NCBI GenBank assembly: GCA_964577315.1
Contig: CAZNYT010000037.1
Coordinates: 1 to 22,485 of the forward strand
DNA length: 22,485 bases
Reading direction: 5' to 3'
From: Desulfonatronospira sp964577315
GTDB taxonomy: Bacteria; Desulfobacterota; Desulfovibrionia; Desulfovibrionales; Desulfonatronovibrionaceae
The position numbers were made by a program, and so were the translations under genes. Below, in pieces: positions 1-7,754 of the stretch (the stretch's first letter is position 1; the number at the start of each line of letters is the position of its first letter). The notes under the pieces were generated by a model that saw only the letters and a program-made list of their open reading frames with translations, searched no databases and was not told the DNA's origin.

Positions 1-38
1 TACGGCCTGTTTGCAGAATTCTCGGACCTCTGGACAAT

Positions 39-128
39 AAGTTTCGTTGTAATAGTATCAACCATTTTCAAAAGCGCACTCCACAAAAACTATAAACCAA
101 CTCCTTGAAAAAACAAAATTTCGATATA
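39..128. repeat. Pair of short AAGTTTCGTTGTA-type repeats in gene-free leader
   Basis: AAGTTTCGTTGTA lies at 39-51 and a diverged copy, AAATTTCGATATA, at 116-128. The same motif recurs at 18211-18223 (exact) and 18483-18495 (one change), again between genes. The whole stretch 1-244 holds no convincing gene. Apart from these motifs I see only AT-rich sequence and, at 234-240, the ribosome binding site of the next gene. The function of the motif is unknown; it may be the end of a small dispersed repeat family. Confidence 0.5.
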
Positions 129-244
129 TGGTAAACACTAACGGTGCACGGTCTGCTGGGATATACCAACACACAAAACCGTGCCGGATCCTTGAAAAAC
201 CTGGAATACAGCACAGATATCAGCACAAAAAACAAGGAGGCATT

Positions 245-1273
245 ATGATAAAGGCAGACCTCTGGAAACCCCAAAAGGGCAGCACGGTTCAATGTCTGGT
301 TTGCAATCACTTCTGTCTTATAGAGCCCGGAGACCTTGGAATATGCGGTGTCCGGGAAAACAGGGATGGAGAACTCTTCAGCCTGGTGGGAGACAATATA
401 GCCGCGCTGAATGTGGATCCCATAGAAAAAAAGCCCCTATTCCATTTCCTGCCCGGCAGCTTAACCCTTTCCCTGGGAACCATGGGCTGTAATTTTTCCT
501 GCAGCTTCTGCCAAAATTACACCCTGTCCCAACCTCCTAAACAACGTCAGTTCCAGGAAGGCCAGCACATCACACCTGATCAGCTGCTGGAGATAGCTAG
601 AGAACACCGGGCCTCGAGCATATCCTATACTTATTCCGAGCCCACCATTTTTGTGGAACTGGTTCTGGAAACCGCCAGAAAAGCCAAAGAACAGGGACTA
701 AAGAACACTCTGGTTAGCAACGGCTTTCAGAGCCCGCACACCCTGAATGAGCTGGAGGGGCTAATTGACGCGGCCAACATAGACCTCAAGGCCTTTACTG
801 AGGATTTTTATCAGAACCACAGCAAGGCCAGGTTAAAACCCGTCCTGGACAACCTGGTCAAGATTCGGAAAATGGGTTGGTGGCTGGAAGTAACCACCCT
901 TATTATTCCCGGACTTAACGATTCCCGTCAGGAACTGGAGAGCATTGCCGATTTCATCGTGCACAACCTGGGTGCACATACCCCTTGGCACCTTTCCAGA
1001 TTCCACCCCACATTCAAGCTCACGGACCGCTCCAGCACCCCGGTGGAAACCATAGAAAAGGCCTGCCAGATTGGCAAGGAAGCTGGCCTGGACTACGTAT
1101 ACACCGGGAACTTGCCTGGCCATGACGGGGAGCATACCTATTGCCCCGGTTGCAGGCAAAAGGTCATCTCCAGGTGGGGATTTCAAATCCGGGACGTGAA
1201 GCTAAAAAAGGGAGCTTGCCCCGATTGTCAGACCCAGATTGCCGGCGTGGGGATGGACAAAATTGTGCTTTGA
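245..1273 (+). CDS. amrS: AmmeMemoRadiSam-system radical SAM enzyme (AmrS)
   Basis: This 342-residue protein carries the radical SAM cluster motif CX3CX2C at Cys82, Cys86 and Cys89 (CNFSCSFC), inside the AmrS-typical context GTMGCNFSCSFCQN. A cysteine-rich N-terminus (Cys17, Cys20, Cys24, GICGVR near 34) and a C-terminal pair of CxxC motifs (YCPGC and CPDC) match the family's metal-binding ends. The downstream YTYSEPT and DLKAF segments are also family-typical. AmrS proteins are pyruvate formate-lyase-activase-like and are associated with AMMECR1 and Memo homologues; neither partner is in this window, and the substrate is not known to me. The ATG at 245 is chosen because AAGGAGG sits at 234-240, 4 nt upstream. 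The frame is open back to 128, but that extension has no ribosome binding site and runs through intergenic repeat sequence. Confidence 0.9.
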   Translation: MIKADLWKPQKGSTVQCLVCNHFCLIEPGDLGICGVRENRDGELFSLVGDNIAALNVDPIEKKPLFHFLPGSLTLSLGTMGCNFSCSFCQNYTLSQPPKQRQFQEGQHITPDQLLEIAREHRASSISYTYSEPTIFVELVLETARKAKEQGLKNTLVSNGFQSPHTLNELEGLIDAANIDLKAFTEDFYQNHSKARLKPVLDNLVKIRKMGWWLEVTTLIIPGLNDSRQELESIADFIVHNLGAHTPWHLSRFHPTFKLTDRSSTPVETIEKACQIGKEAGLDYVYTGNLPGHDGEHTYCPGCRQKVISRWGFQIRDVKLKKGACPDCQTQIAGVGMDKIVL

Positions 1274-1306
1274 GATTTAAGCACAGGCACTCAGTAGTTA
1301 ACCCGC

Positions 1307-1365
1307 TTCCATCCAGGCAGGCCAATTTGGGGAGTTAGTTACCTTCAAATGCCTTCTGGATGGAA
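1307..1365. repeat. Inverted repeat between convergent amrS and motE genes
   Basis: TTCCATCCAG at 1307-1316 is exactly complementary to CTGGATGGAA at 1356-1365, with a 39-nt loop. It lies in the 185-bp space between the ends of two convergent genes, so it could help terminate transcription. There is no T-run next to either arm, so it is not a classical intrinsic terminator. The rest of 1274-1458 shows nothing else I can name. Confidence 0.4.
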
Positions 1366-1458
1366 TCCAGGAATTAGTGGCCCCCTCAGAGCCTCCATGG
1401 CCCTTGAGAGTGCACCGCGCACCTAGCTGCGTGATTCCTACCCAAAAACCGTAAAATA

Positions 1459-2106
1459 TTACCGATCAAAGGGCAGATGCAGATCCGATAATTGTTCCGA
1501 GATTCTGGCAGCCATTTGAGGATCAATGTTGTCCAGGATCTGGCCTGCTTCCCTGCCCCGCATTCCTGACAAAATCTTGACAGCCACCTCTTGATCCAGG
1601 TTTTCTATCACCTGGGCAGCCTCCCGGGGCTGCATATTGGAATAGACATCAATCAGGTGCTCGATCTTCTCATCCCGCTTTACGTCCGCCTCTTTTAACA
1701 TTTCCTCCACTTCCGCCTGCTTTTCCCTTAGCTCTTCAAGCTTTCTGTCCAACTCCTCTTCCAGCTGACGCAAGTTTCTCTCCCGGCGATCCAGTTCTGC
1801 CTCGCGCTCCCTTAATCTCTGCATCTGAGGCGAGATATCCTCCTCCACTACTTCCTGGGCTTCTTCCTGATCTTCTTCCTGCTCCTCTTCCGGTGCGGCC
1901 ACTGCCAACCTGGTTTCCACTGTAGGAGTGGGTTGATCGCGGCGGGAATCTGATTCGCCGGACTGATATACGGGCATGGTGAATATAAGACCCAACTTGA
2001 TTACTCCCAGGACCATGATAAGCTGCAATAATCTAGTAGGCCTCAAAGCGGTGACGGAGAACCGCCATTTCGTCAAACTCTTTTTGTTCCTCTTTTTGTT
2101 GCTCAT
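1459..2106 (-). CDS. MotE-like flagellar protein (MgtE N-domain-like)
   Basis: This 215-residue protein has a basic N-terminus (about residues 1-28), one transmembrane segment (about 29-46, LLQLIMVLGVIKLGLIF), an acidic Glu-rich linker (73-92), a long charged coiled coil (about 95-150) and a C-terminal domain with the MgtE-N-like pattern MQPREAAQVIENLD...VAVKILSGM...AGQILDNIDP. This architecture is that of MotE-family proteins, which in other bacteria chaperone or scaffold flagellar motor components at the inner membrane. It overlaps the end of fliJ by 74 bp in another frame. The ATG start is kept because it supplies the positive residues expected before an inner-membrane anchor. The only upstream signal is a weak purine run (AAGAGAAG), so translational coupling to fliJ is likely. 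Confidence 0.8.
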   Translation of the reverse strand: MSNKKRNKKSLTKWRFSVTALRPTRLLQLIMVLGVIKLGLIFTMPVYQSGESDSRRDQPTPTVETRLAVAAPEEEQEEDQEEAQEVVEEDISPQMQRLREREAELDRRERNLRQLEEELDRKLEELREKQAEVEEMLKEADVKRDEKIEHLIDVYSNMQPREAAQVIENLDQEVAVKILSGMRGREAGQILDNIDPQMAARISEQLSDLHLPFDR

Positions 2107-2476
2107 GCTCGAACTTCTCTTTGCGGTTTTGCTTCAAGTTTTCCAGAGTTTTCTTTTGTTTGCTCTTTTCAATCAGCTCCTGACGTCTTTTATGTATTTC
2201 CCTGGCCAATTGGCCCAATTTTTTTTCTTCCTGAACCAGATCCTGGTTCAAACCATCCCGGTACAGGCTGTAAAGCCAAATATCTCCCTGAGTGAAATCC
2301 CTTTTCTCGGCCATGTGCTCCTGGGCACGGGAACGCTCTTCTCGGATGCTCTGCACCCGCTCGTTTTGCTGCTGGTATCTCTTCTGGGCCGAGGCCAGGG
2401 CTTCCCTGGACTCCTCTTCCTGTCGATCCCGCAGATCCAGGACTTTTTGCAAGGAAAAAATAAAGTTCTGTCTCAT
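2033..2476 (-). CDS. fliJ: Flagellar export protein FliJ
   Basis: This protein of about 147 residues is almost entirely coiled coil. It starts MRQNFIFSLQKVLDLRDRQEEES, the family pattern of an F-x-F-x-L-x-x-VL-x-x-R-x-x-E opening, and has the Gln/Lys/Glu-rich helix expected of FliJ. FliJ is a soluble component of the flagellar type III export ATPase complex that works with FliI and FliH. I chose the ATG at 2476 because FliJ proteins start right before this motif. A TTG nine bases upstream (2485) sits 5 nt after GGAG (2491-2494) and would add three residues, so it is a real alternative. FliJ usually follows fliI, but here it is the first gene of a two-gene unit with motE, with moeA divergent upstream. 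Confidence 0.85.
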   Translation of the reverse strand: MRQNFIFSLQKVLDLRDRQEEESREALASAQKRYQQQNERVQSIREERSRAQEHMAEKRDFTQGDIWLYSLYRDGLNQDLVQEEKKLGQLAREIHKRRQELIEKSKQKKTLENLKQNRKEKFEHEQQKEEQKEFDEMAVLRHRFEAY

Positions 2477-2508
2477 AATTGACAACCTATCTCCTACAGA
2501 AATATCTA

Positions 2509-2524
2509 TTCAAACAACGTGCCA
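2509..2524 (-). promoter_or_regulatory. Candidate sigma-54 (RpoN) promoter for fliJ-motE
   Basis: Read on the minus strand, the sequence is TGGCACGTTGTTTGAA. The -24 box TGGCACG is a full consensus match. GG is followed after exactly 10 nt by GA, where the consensus has GC (TTGAA instead of TTGCA). The predicted start, about 12 nt downstream near 2498, falls just before the GGAG ribosome binding site at 2491-2494 and the fliJ start, giving a short leader. RpoN control of flagellar genes is common, so the context agrees. The single -12 deviation and the short leader are the weak points. Confidence 0.6.
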
Positions 2525-2618
2525 CCAAATCCTTAAGCCCACCCCTGGACCTTTATACTCAAAAAATTTATCAAGGCCAAGAACAATCAACCTTATAACC
2601 AAGCAGGAATCACTTATT

Positions 2619-4726
2619 ATGGAAACGCCAAGAAACATCTATCTGCAAACCGTAACCATAGACCAAGCCTTGGAAAGGGTGCAAAACTTTATAAATCCCA
2701 GGGAACTTTTGAGCACCCAACTGGTTCCCTCCCAAGAAGCTGCGGGCAGGATTACTGCCGAGCCTTTGTGGGCCAAGTGTTCCTCTCCCACATTTCACAG
2801 TGCCGCCATGGACGGCGTGGCTGTGCAGGCGGAGAGAACCTTCGTCGCCCGCGAGGATGAGCCGGTCCTGTTGCAGAGAGGCCGGGACTACCTGGAAGTC
2901 AATACCGGGGCCCCCCTTCCAGAAGGGATGGACAGCGTGATCATGGTGGAAAAAATCAACCAGGAGGATGAACATACCATATCCGTGGATCAGCCCGCCT
3001 ACCCCTGGCAGAATGTGCGCCGCATCGGAGAGGATATCGTGGCCACGGAACTTCTGCTGCCCCAGAACCACGAACTGTCCTCCTATGACGTGGGCGCCCT
3101 GCTGAGCGGAGGCATATGGGAGGTACCGGTCTGGGACAGGGTAAGAATCCACGTCATTCCCACCGGTGATGAGGTCTTGGATTTCACCCATAAGCCCCAA
3201 CCCGAGCCCGGGCAGGTAATAGAAAGCAACTCCCAGGTCCTGGCCTGCATGGCCAGGGATTGGGGCTGCGAGATAACGCGCACTCCTCCGGTAGATGACG
3301 ATCCCGAGGCCCTGAACCAAGCCGTGCAAAGAGCCCTGGACTCCCAGGCCCATATAATTGTGATCGGTGCCGGATCCTCCGCCGGCAGCAAGGACTACAC
3401 CAAACAAACCATAGAGGAGCAGGGCCGGGTTCTGGTGCACGGAATCAAGGCCATGCCGGGCAAGCCCACCCTGCTGGGAGTATCACGTAACAACAAGATC
3501 CTGGTGGGGGCACCAGGATACCCGGTGAGTTCAGTGGTGTGCTTCGAACAAATAGTCAAGCCCCTGGCTTTCTGGCTTGCCGGCAAGAACCAGCCCCGGC
3601 CGGACACCGTGGAGGCCAGGCTCACGCGCAAAGTCCCCTCCAAGCTAGGAATGGAGGAATTTTTGCGCCTCTCCCTGGGCCGGGTGGGAGAGAAGTACGT
3701 GGCCACTCCCTTGCCCCGGGGGGCAGGCATGATAACCACCCTGACCAAGGCCCAGGCCATGACCAGAATCCCTGTAGACTGGGAGGGACTGCAACAGGGC
3801 ACAAACGTTCAGGCGGAGCTCCTCCGGGACAAAAGCGAGATTGACCGGGTCCTGGTCTCAGTGGGGAGCCACGACAACACCATGGATCTTCTAAGCAACG
3901 AGCTTATGCAGTTTGCACCCCCTGTACACCTAGCTTCCACCCATGTGGGCAGCATGGGAGGAATAGTGGCAGCCAAACAGGGTTTCACCCATTTGGCAGG
4001 CATGCACCTTTTTGATCCTGAACGGGACGATTACAATTTTCCGTTTCTGGAAAAATATGCCCCGGATTTGGAATACCTGCTGATAAACCTTGCCATCAGG
4101 AGCCAGGGGCTAATGGTTCTGCCCGGCAACCCCAAAAACATTCAATCCCTGCAGGACCTCACCCGGGAGGATGTGCGTTTCGTAAACCGTCAAAAAGGGG
4201 CCGGCACCCGGATCCTTTTGGATTATCACCTGCAACAGGCATCCATTGCTCCGGAGAAAATCCAGGGTTATTTAAAGGAGGAATTTACGCACATGGGTGT
4301 AGCTGTAAACGTTCTAAGCGGGGGAGCAGACTGCGGATTGGGCATAAAAGCGGCATCCAGGGCCCTGGGATTGGATTTCGTCCCTCTGGCTCGGGAAAGG
4401 TACGACCTCTTGGTGCCCCGGGCATTTTACGGGGATGAAAAGATACAAAAGGTGCTCACCCTTCTGAACTCCCAGGATTTCAAAAACAAGGTGGAAGCCT
4501 TGGGAGGATACGAGACCCACCTTACGGGCTTGGAGATGAAGCCGGGACAAGGGCTAACCGCNNNNNNNNNNNNNNNNNNNNNNNNNNNNNNNNNNNNNNN
4601 NNNNNNNNNNNNNNNNNNNNNNNNNNNNNNNNNNNNNNNNNNNNNNNNNNNNNNNNNNNNNGATACGAGACCCACCTTACGGGCTTGGAGATGAAGCCGG
4701 GACAAGGGCTAACCGCGAGGGAGTAG
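2619..4726 (+). CDS. moeA: Molybdopterin molybdotransferase MoeA fused to PBP-like substrate-binding domain
   Basis: MoeA catalyses insertion of molybdate into adenylated molybdopterin. Residues 1-405 carry MoeA motifs in order: SAAMDG (61-66), NTGAPLPEGMD (95-105), PTGDEV (181-186), the GAGSSAGSKDY loop (250-260), MPGKP (279-283) and GAPGYPVSS (297-305). Residues from about 410 form a periplasmic-binding-protein-like domain (NTMDLLSNEL, STHVGSMGGIVA, RQKGAGTRILLDYH, GGADCGLGI), a known fusion often annotated MoeA/LysR substrate-binding; it is thought to sense or bind the oxyanion or cofactor. The ATG at 2619 follows AGGA at 2605-2608. A 100-N gap interrupts codon 648. The 55 bp before and after the gap are identical, and collapsing them continues the frame into Ala-Arg-Glu and TAG at 4724-4726, for about 650 residues. 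Read literally through the Ns, the frame shifts and ends falsely. The gene is divergent from fliJ. Confidence 0.9.
4507..4716. repeat. Exact 55-bp direct repeat flanking the scaffold gap
   Basis: Positions 4507-4561 and 4662-4716 are identical over 55 bp, one copy abutting each side of the run of Ns. Both copies are the 3' end of moeA. A perfect duplicate of this length touching both gap edges is what unjoined overlapping contig ends look like, so this is most likely one biological copy. Confidence 0.9.
4562..4661. other. Scaffold gap of exactly 100 Ns, probably of zero or negative true size
   Basis: The run contains exactly 100 Ns, a conventional placeholder for unknown length. Because both flanks end in the same 55 bp, the real distance is probably minus 55, and no sequence need be missing. 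Collapsing it restores a clean moeA stop codon. Confidence 0.95.
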
Positions 4727-4752
4727 GGGAAAATTCCTAAGCCCATGCCCCG

Positions 4753-5697
4753 TTACCCTTGCATCAACTCCCTGACGTGCGCAGTGCAAGCCTGGGCCAA
4801 TCCCTCTAGGTCGTATCCCCCCTCCAGGGTGGACACCACTCTCCCGGAAGCATATTTATCCGCAATATCCATGGCTATCCTGGTCAACTCGGCAAAGTCC
4901 TGTACCGTCAGGTTGAACCTACCCAAAAGATCGCCCTGTAGGGAATCGAATCCGGCAGAAATAAGGACCAACTGCGGTTTGTATTCCTGCATGGCCGGCA
5001 TCAGATGTTCGGTAAAGGCAGACAAAATCTCCTGCCTGCCCGCCCCCGCAGGCAAAGGAAAGTTCATAATGGTTCCCTCACCCGGCCCGCTTCCGGTTTC
5101 GTGGGCCGCACCAGTAAAAGGGTACCAATTCTTCTGGTGTGTGCTGAAGAAAAAGACTTCCCGGTCCTGATAAAAAGACTCCTGGGTGCCGTTGCCGTGG
5201 TGCACGTCCCAGTCAATTACCAGGATCCTGTCCAGGCCGTATTGCTTCCTGGCATGCCAGGCCCCTACTGCGATATTGTTGAATAGACAGAATCCCATAC
5301 CCATGTCCGGGCAGGCATGATGTCCAGGGGGTCGCACCGGGCAGAAGGCGTTGGAGGCCTTTTTGTTCAAGACCATGTCCACCCCGGTAATCATCGCTCC
5401 CGCAGCAGCCAGGGCCGCATCCCAGGACCCGGAGCTGATCCCGGTGTCCGGATACCCCAAAGAGGAAAACCCGGAAGCCACGTAATCCCGGACCATGTCC
5501 ACGTATCCCTGGGCGTGATTGTTGGCCAGATCCTCCTCCCGGGCGGGTTGAGGCCGTATCCAGGAGGCCTTGGAGGTGTCCGGATCTTCCTGCAAGCTGG
5601 AAACAATGGCCTGCAGGCGGGCCGGATTCTCGGGGTGCCCGATATCCTGGATATGGGAGAGACAGACCTCATCGTAAATAACCATGGTCTCAGACAT
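4753..5697 (-). CDS. Histone deacetylase family (acetoin utilisation/HDAC-like) amidohydrolase
   Basis: This 314-residue protein has every hallmark of the zinc-dependent HDAC fold: HPENPARL (21-28), RPPGHHA (122-128, with the catalytic His pair 126-127), DWDVHHGNGTQ (162-172, zinc ligands Asp164 and His166), SAGFD (247-251, zinc ligand Asp251) and LEGGYD (291-296, catalytic-type Tyr295). The motifs are intact, so an active deacetylase or related amidohydrolase is likely. Substrates in bacteria of this family include acetyl-lysine proteins and acetylpolyamines; the sequence does not say which. The ATG at 5697 has a GAGGG-type ribosome binding site about 7 nt upstream. It follows the SAM hydrolase gene by 4 bp and is surely co-transcribed with it. 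It converges on moeA with about 26 bp between stop codons. Confidence 0.92.
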   Translation of the reverse strand: MSETMVIYDEVCLSHIQDIGHPENPARLQAIVSSLQEDPDTSKASWIRPQPAREEDLANNHAQGYVDMVRDYVASGFSSLGYPDTGISSGSWDAALAAAGAMITGVDMVLNKKASNAFCPVRPPGHHACPDMGMGFCLFNNIAVGAWHARKQYGLDRILVIDWDVHHGNGTQESFYQDREVFFFSTHQKNWYPFTGAAHETGSGPGEGTIMNFPLPAGAGRQEILSAFTEHLMPAMQEYKPQLVLISAGFDSLQGDLLGRFNLTVQDFAELTRIAMDIADKYASGRVVSTLEGGYDLEGLAQACTAHVRELMQG

Positions 5698-5701
5698 ATT
5701 A

Positions 5702-6523
5702 TCACCCTCGGCAAATACTTGTTTTTTGGTAATTATTCCCTACGCTCGAAAAAGGATTCACCGACATAACCACCTTTTCTCCGGCTCCTAGACCTGTCAG
5801 CAGCCTAGCGCTTTTCTCTCTAGCAGCAACCTCCAGTTTGCCCTGGCTTCCAGGGACCAGGCCCAGGCAGCCATCGGGTATCTCTGCATAGCAGGATGCC
5901 GGGATCAAGTCATACCCGGCCAGCTCCAGCTTGCTCTCCTGCAAACGTCCCTGCCAATTCTCTATCTCCAGATCAAGAATCAGGTTGCCGTAACGGTCCT
6001 GGTGCACCACTCGGCAAACCAGACTGGATCCGGACAATTTTGGCCGGACAGGATCCGGCCGGATCAACTGGCCGGGATCCAGAGGCTTGAAAACCTCCGG
6101 CACTCTGTTTTCCCTGGCAATTTCCGCTGCCAGGGGCGCAAAAATGTCCCGGCCGTGAAAGGTGTTGGAAGCCGGCCACTGTCCACAAAAACTGTAACAC
6201 TTGTCTATCAGGCCCGATTGCAGGATCTCATCCAGCAAACCGTTATCTGGAGCCAATATCCAAGCCCTTCGGGTGGAAGCAAGGACTATCCCGCGCTCCG
6301 AACCCACGCCTGGATCCACCACTGCCACAAAAACCGAGCCACTAGGGAAATACTGCAGGGAAGCAGCCAAGATGAAACCGGCCTGGGCTATATTGTACTG
6401 GATAACCTCGTGCCCCAGATCAACTATCCTGGCCTGGGGATGGTTTTGGTACAGCACCCCTTTCATCTGGCCCACGTAAGGATCATACAGGCCAAAATCT
6501 GTAAGCAGAACAACCAAGGACAC
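5702..6523 (-). CDS. SAM hydrolase (S-adenosyl-L-methionine hydroxide adenosyltransferase, DUF62)
   Basis: This 273-residue protein has the family motifs LLTDFGLYDPYVG (6-18), VVDPGVG (68-74), APDNG (91-95) and FHGRDIFAP (122-130). Members use water or hydroxide to cleave SAM into adenosine and methionine; the related chlorinase and fluorinase enzymes are rare, and nothing here suggests halogenation. The start is GTG at 6523, preceded by GAGG with 9 nt spacing. The natural family end is near GLGAGEKVV. The last 18-19 residues (NPFSSVGNNYQKTSICRG) come largely from a 33-bp repeat that also exists upstream of this gene, so the C-terminal tail looks acquired. It lies 4 bp upstream of the HDAC-like gene, forming a two-gene operon. 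Confidence 0.9.
   Translation of the reverse strand: MSLVVLLTDFGLYDPYVGQMKGVLYQNHPQARIVDLGHEVIQYNIAQAGFILAASLQYFPSGSVFVAVVDPGVGSERGIVLASTRRAWILAPDNGLLDEILQSGLIDKCYSFCGQWPASNTFHGRDIFAPLAAEIARENRVPEVFKPLDPGQLIRPDPVRPKLSGSSLVCRVVHQDRYGNLILDLEIENWQGRLQESKLELAGYDLIPASCYAEIPDGCLGLVPGSQGKLEVAAREKSARLLTGLGAGEKVVMSVNPFSSVGNNYQKTSICRG
5728..5760. repeat. 33-bp dispersed repeat, copy A, inside the 3' end of the SAM hydrolase gene
   Basis: Starting GGTAATTATTCCCTACGCTC on the plus strand, this segment matches 6565-6597 at 28 of 33 positions in the same orientation. It encodes residues 255-266 of the SAM hydrolase, i.e. the tail beyond the conserved domain. Confidence 0.75.
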
Positions 6524-6882
6524 GCCTACTTACCTCACAAGTTGCGGATAAAACATAAGTTCAGGGTAATTATGCCCTATGTTCGCAAAACGATTCATGT
6601 TCAGAAAAATTTCAAGAAAAAAGGTAACTATTAACCAAAAAGATACTTCATCTAGCTTGAGCGGCATTTTAAAAACTGAACTGTTTCTTGCACGTAAAGA
6701 AGAAAATATCTTATGCCTGATCCGAAGCATACGACTTATATTAAACATACAGCCCCCAAACCCTCAAGGCATTTTTAAGAACCCTGACATGCATGCCCTG
6801 TCCAACACTTTTGTGCCACCTTGACCGGAGGGCCTGGATTCTTTAATCTCTGCACTTCCTTAACCACTATGCGAGGACAATC
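6524..6882. other. 359-bp divergent intergenic region with no convincing gene
   Basis: This region separates the GTG of the SAM hydrolase gene from the ATG of the DUF2156 gene. It is AT-rich, contains repeat copy B at 6565-6597, and has GTAACTATTAACCAAA near 6623-6638, which resembles the GTAACTATTCACCAAA end of the element at 10104-10515. It must contain the two divergent promoters, but I could not identify confident -35/-10 pairs. Overlapping short frames on both strands have no good ribosome binding site or recognisable content. Confidence 0.6.
6565..6597. repeat. 33-bp dispersed repeat, copy B, upstream of the SAM hydrolase gene
   Basis: Starting GGTAATTATGCCCTATGTTC on the plus strand, it differs from copy A (5728-5760) at five positions. 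It sits about 42 bp upstream of the SAM hydrolase start codon, so the two copies bracket that gene as direct repeats about 837 bp apart. Confidence 0.75.
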
Positions 6883-7749
6883 ATGCAATTTCACCCCGTG
6901 GATCTCTCTTGGCAGAAAAAATACCATGAACTTTTCCTGCAAACCCCGCAGCCGGTTTCTGACTACAGCTTCACAAATATTTGGGGCTGGAGCCAGGAAT
7001 ACGGTTTAGAGATCGCTTTTGCCCACGGTTTGGCCTGGATCCGCCAGAAGCACCCGGAACAGGGGTTCTGGGCCCCAGTGGGCAACTGGAACGTGGACTG
7101 GCCCCGAATTCTTAGCCCCTTTCCCCGGCCCACCACATTTATCAGGGTACCTGAATACCTGGTCCGGATATGGCAGCAAAGCCTTCCCGGAATCCGAGTT
7201 TATCAGGCCCCGGAACACTGGGATTATCTGTACTCGGTGCCGGAGCTCATTGCCCTGCAAGGGAACAAGTGGCACAAGAAAAAGAATCTGTACAACCAAT
7301 TCGTAAAGCTTTATGACTACACCTATGTGGAACTGGAGAAGAAATACATAGATTATGCCTTGAGCCTGCAAACCGAGTGGTGTTTGTGGAAAGAATGTCA
7401 GGAATCCCGGACTCTGGAAGCGGAGAACAATGTTGTGGTCCGGGTTTTCAGTGCCTGGGAACACCTGGACAATATATTCGGAGCCGGTCTCTTTATCCAG
7501 GGAGACATGGCCGCTTTCACCGTGGCCGAACCCCTGCCTGATGGCAGTTTGCTCATACACTTCGAAAAAGGGTGTCCCAAGCACAAGGGGATATACCAGG
7601 CCATAAACCGGCTTTTCCTGATGAATTCCGCTCCAGGGTACCTGACGGTCAACCGGGAACAGGACATGGGGGACCCAGGTCTCAAAAAAGCCAAGCAATC
7701 CTACCACCCCACGGGGTACTTGAAAAAATACACTGTTGTCCTGGAATAA
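6883..7749 (+). CDS. DUF2156 (phosphatidylglycerol lysyltransferase C-terminal-like) protein
   Basis: This 288-residue protein shows the conserved blocks of DUF2156: SDYSFTNIWGW (26-36), YLYSVPELIALQGNKWHKKKNLYNQF (residues about 115-140), AAFTVAEPL, LLIHFEKG, the KGIYQAINRLF block, and the signature VNREQDMGDPGLKKAKQSYHP near the C-terminus. The fold is GNAT-like, as in the aminoacyl-transferase domain of MprF-type enzymes, but there is no membrane domain, so this is a soluble stand-alone member whose substrate is unknown. The ATG at 6883 follows AGGA by 6 nt. It ends 5 bp before the stop codon of convergent topA. Confidence 0.88.
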   Translation: MQFHPVDLSWQKKYHELFLQTPQPVSDYSFTNIWGWSQEYGLEIAFAHGLAWIRQKHPEQGFWAPVGNWNVDWPRILSPFPRPTTFIRVPEYLVRIWQQSLPGIRVYQAPEHWDYLYSVPELIALQGNKWHKKKNLYNQFVKLYDYTYVELEKKYIDYALSLQTEWCLWKECQESRTLEAENNVVVRVFSAWEHLDNIFGAGLFIQGDMAAFTVAEPLPDGSLLIHFEKGCPKHKGIYQAINRLFLMNSAPGYLTVNREQDMGDPGLKKAKQSYHPTGYLKKYTVVLE

Positions 7750-7754
7750 GAGGG

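Noticed and set aside
128..244. 39-residue N-terminal extension of the radical SAM protein
   Set aside because: It has no ribosome binding site, runs through intergenic repeat sequence and adds nothing family-like; AAGGAGG directly before the ATG at 245 fixes the start.
2292..2618. 109-residue extension upstream of MoeA
   Set aside because: It is antisense to fliJ, compositionally odd (Cys/Ser/Arg-rich) and lacks MoeA similarity; the ATG at 2619 fits the family.
2610..3440. Long antisense frame (276 residues) within moeA
   Set aside because: It is a shadow of the codon bias of moeA, with no domain and no ribosome binding site.
4662..4694. Frame through the Ns ending the MoeA protein in an unrelated tail
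   Set aside because: The gap length is an arbitrary 100 Ns and the flanks are duplicates; the tail is a frameshift artefact.
5702..6523. SAM-dependent chlorinase or fluorinase
   Set aside because: The sequence matches the much more common hydroxide-using SAM hydrolase branch, and there is no halogen-metabolism neighbourhood.
6530..6824. Overlapping small frames on both strands (72 and 81 residues) between SAM hydrolase and DUF2156 genes
   Set aside because: They overlap each other and the 33-bp repeat and have no convincing ribosome binding site or recognisable domain.
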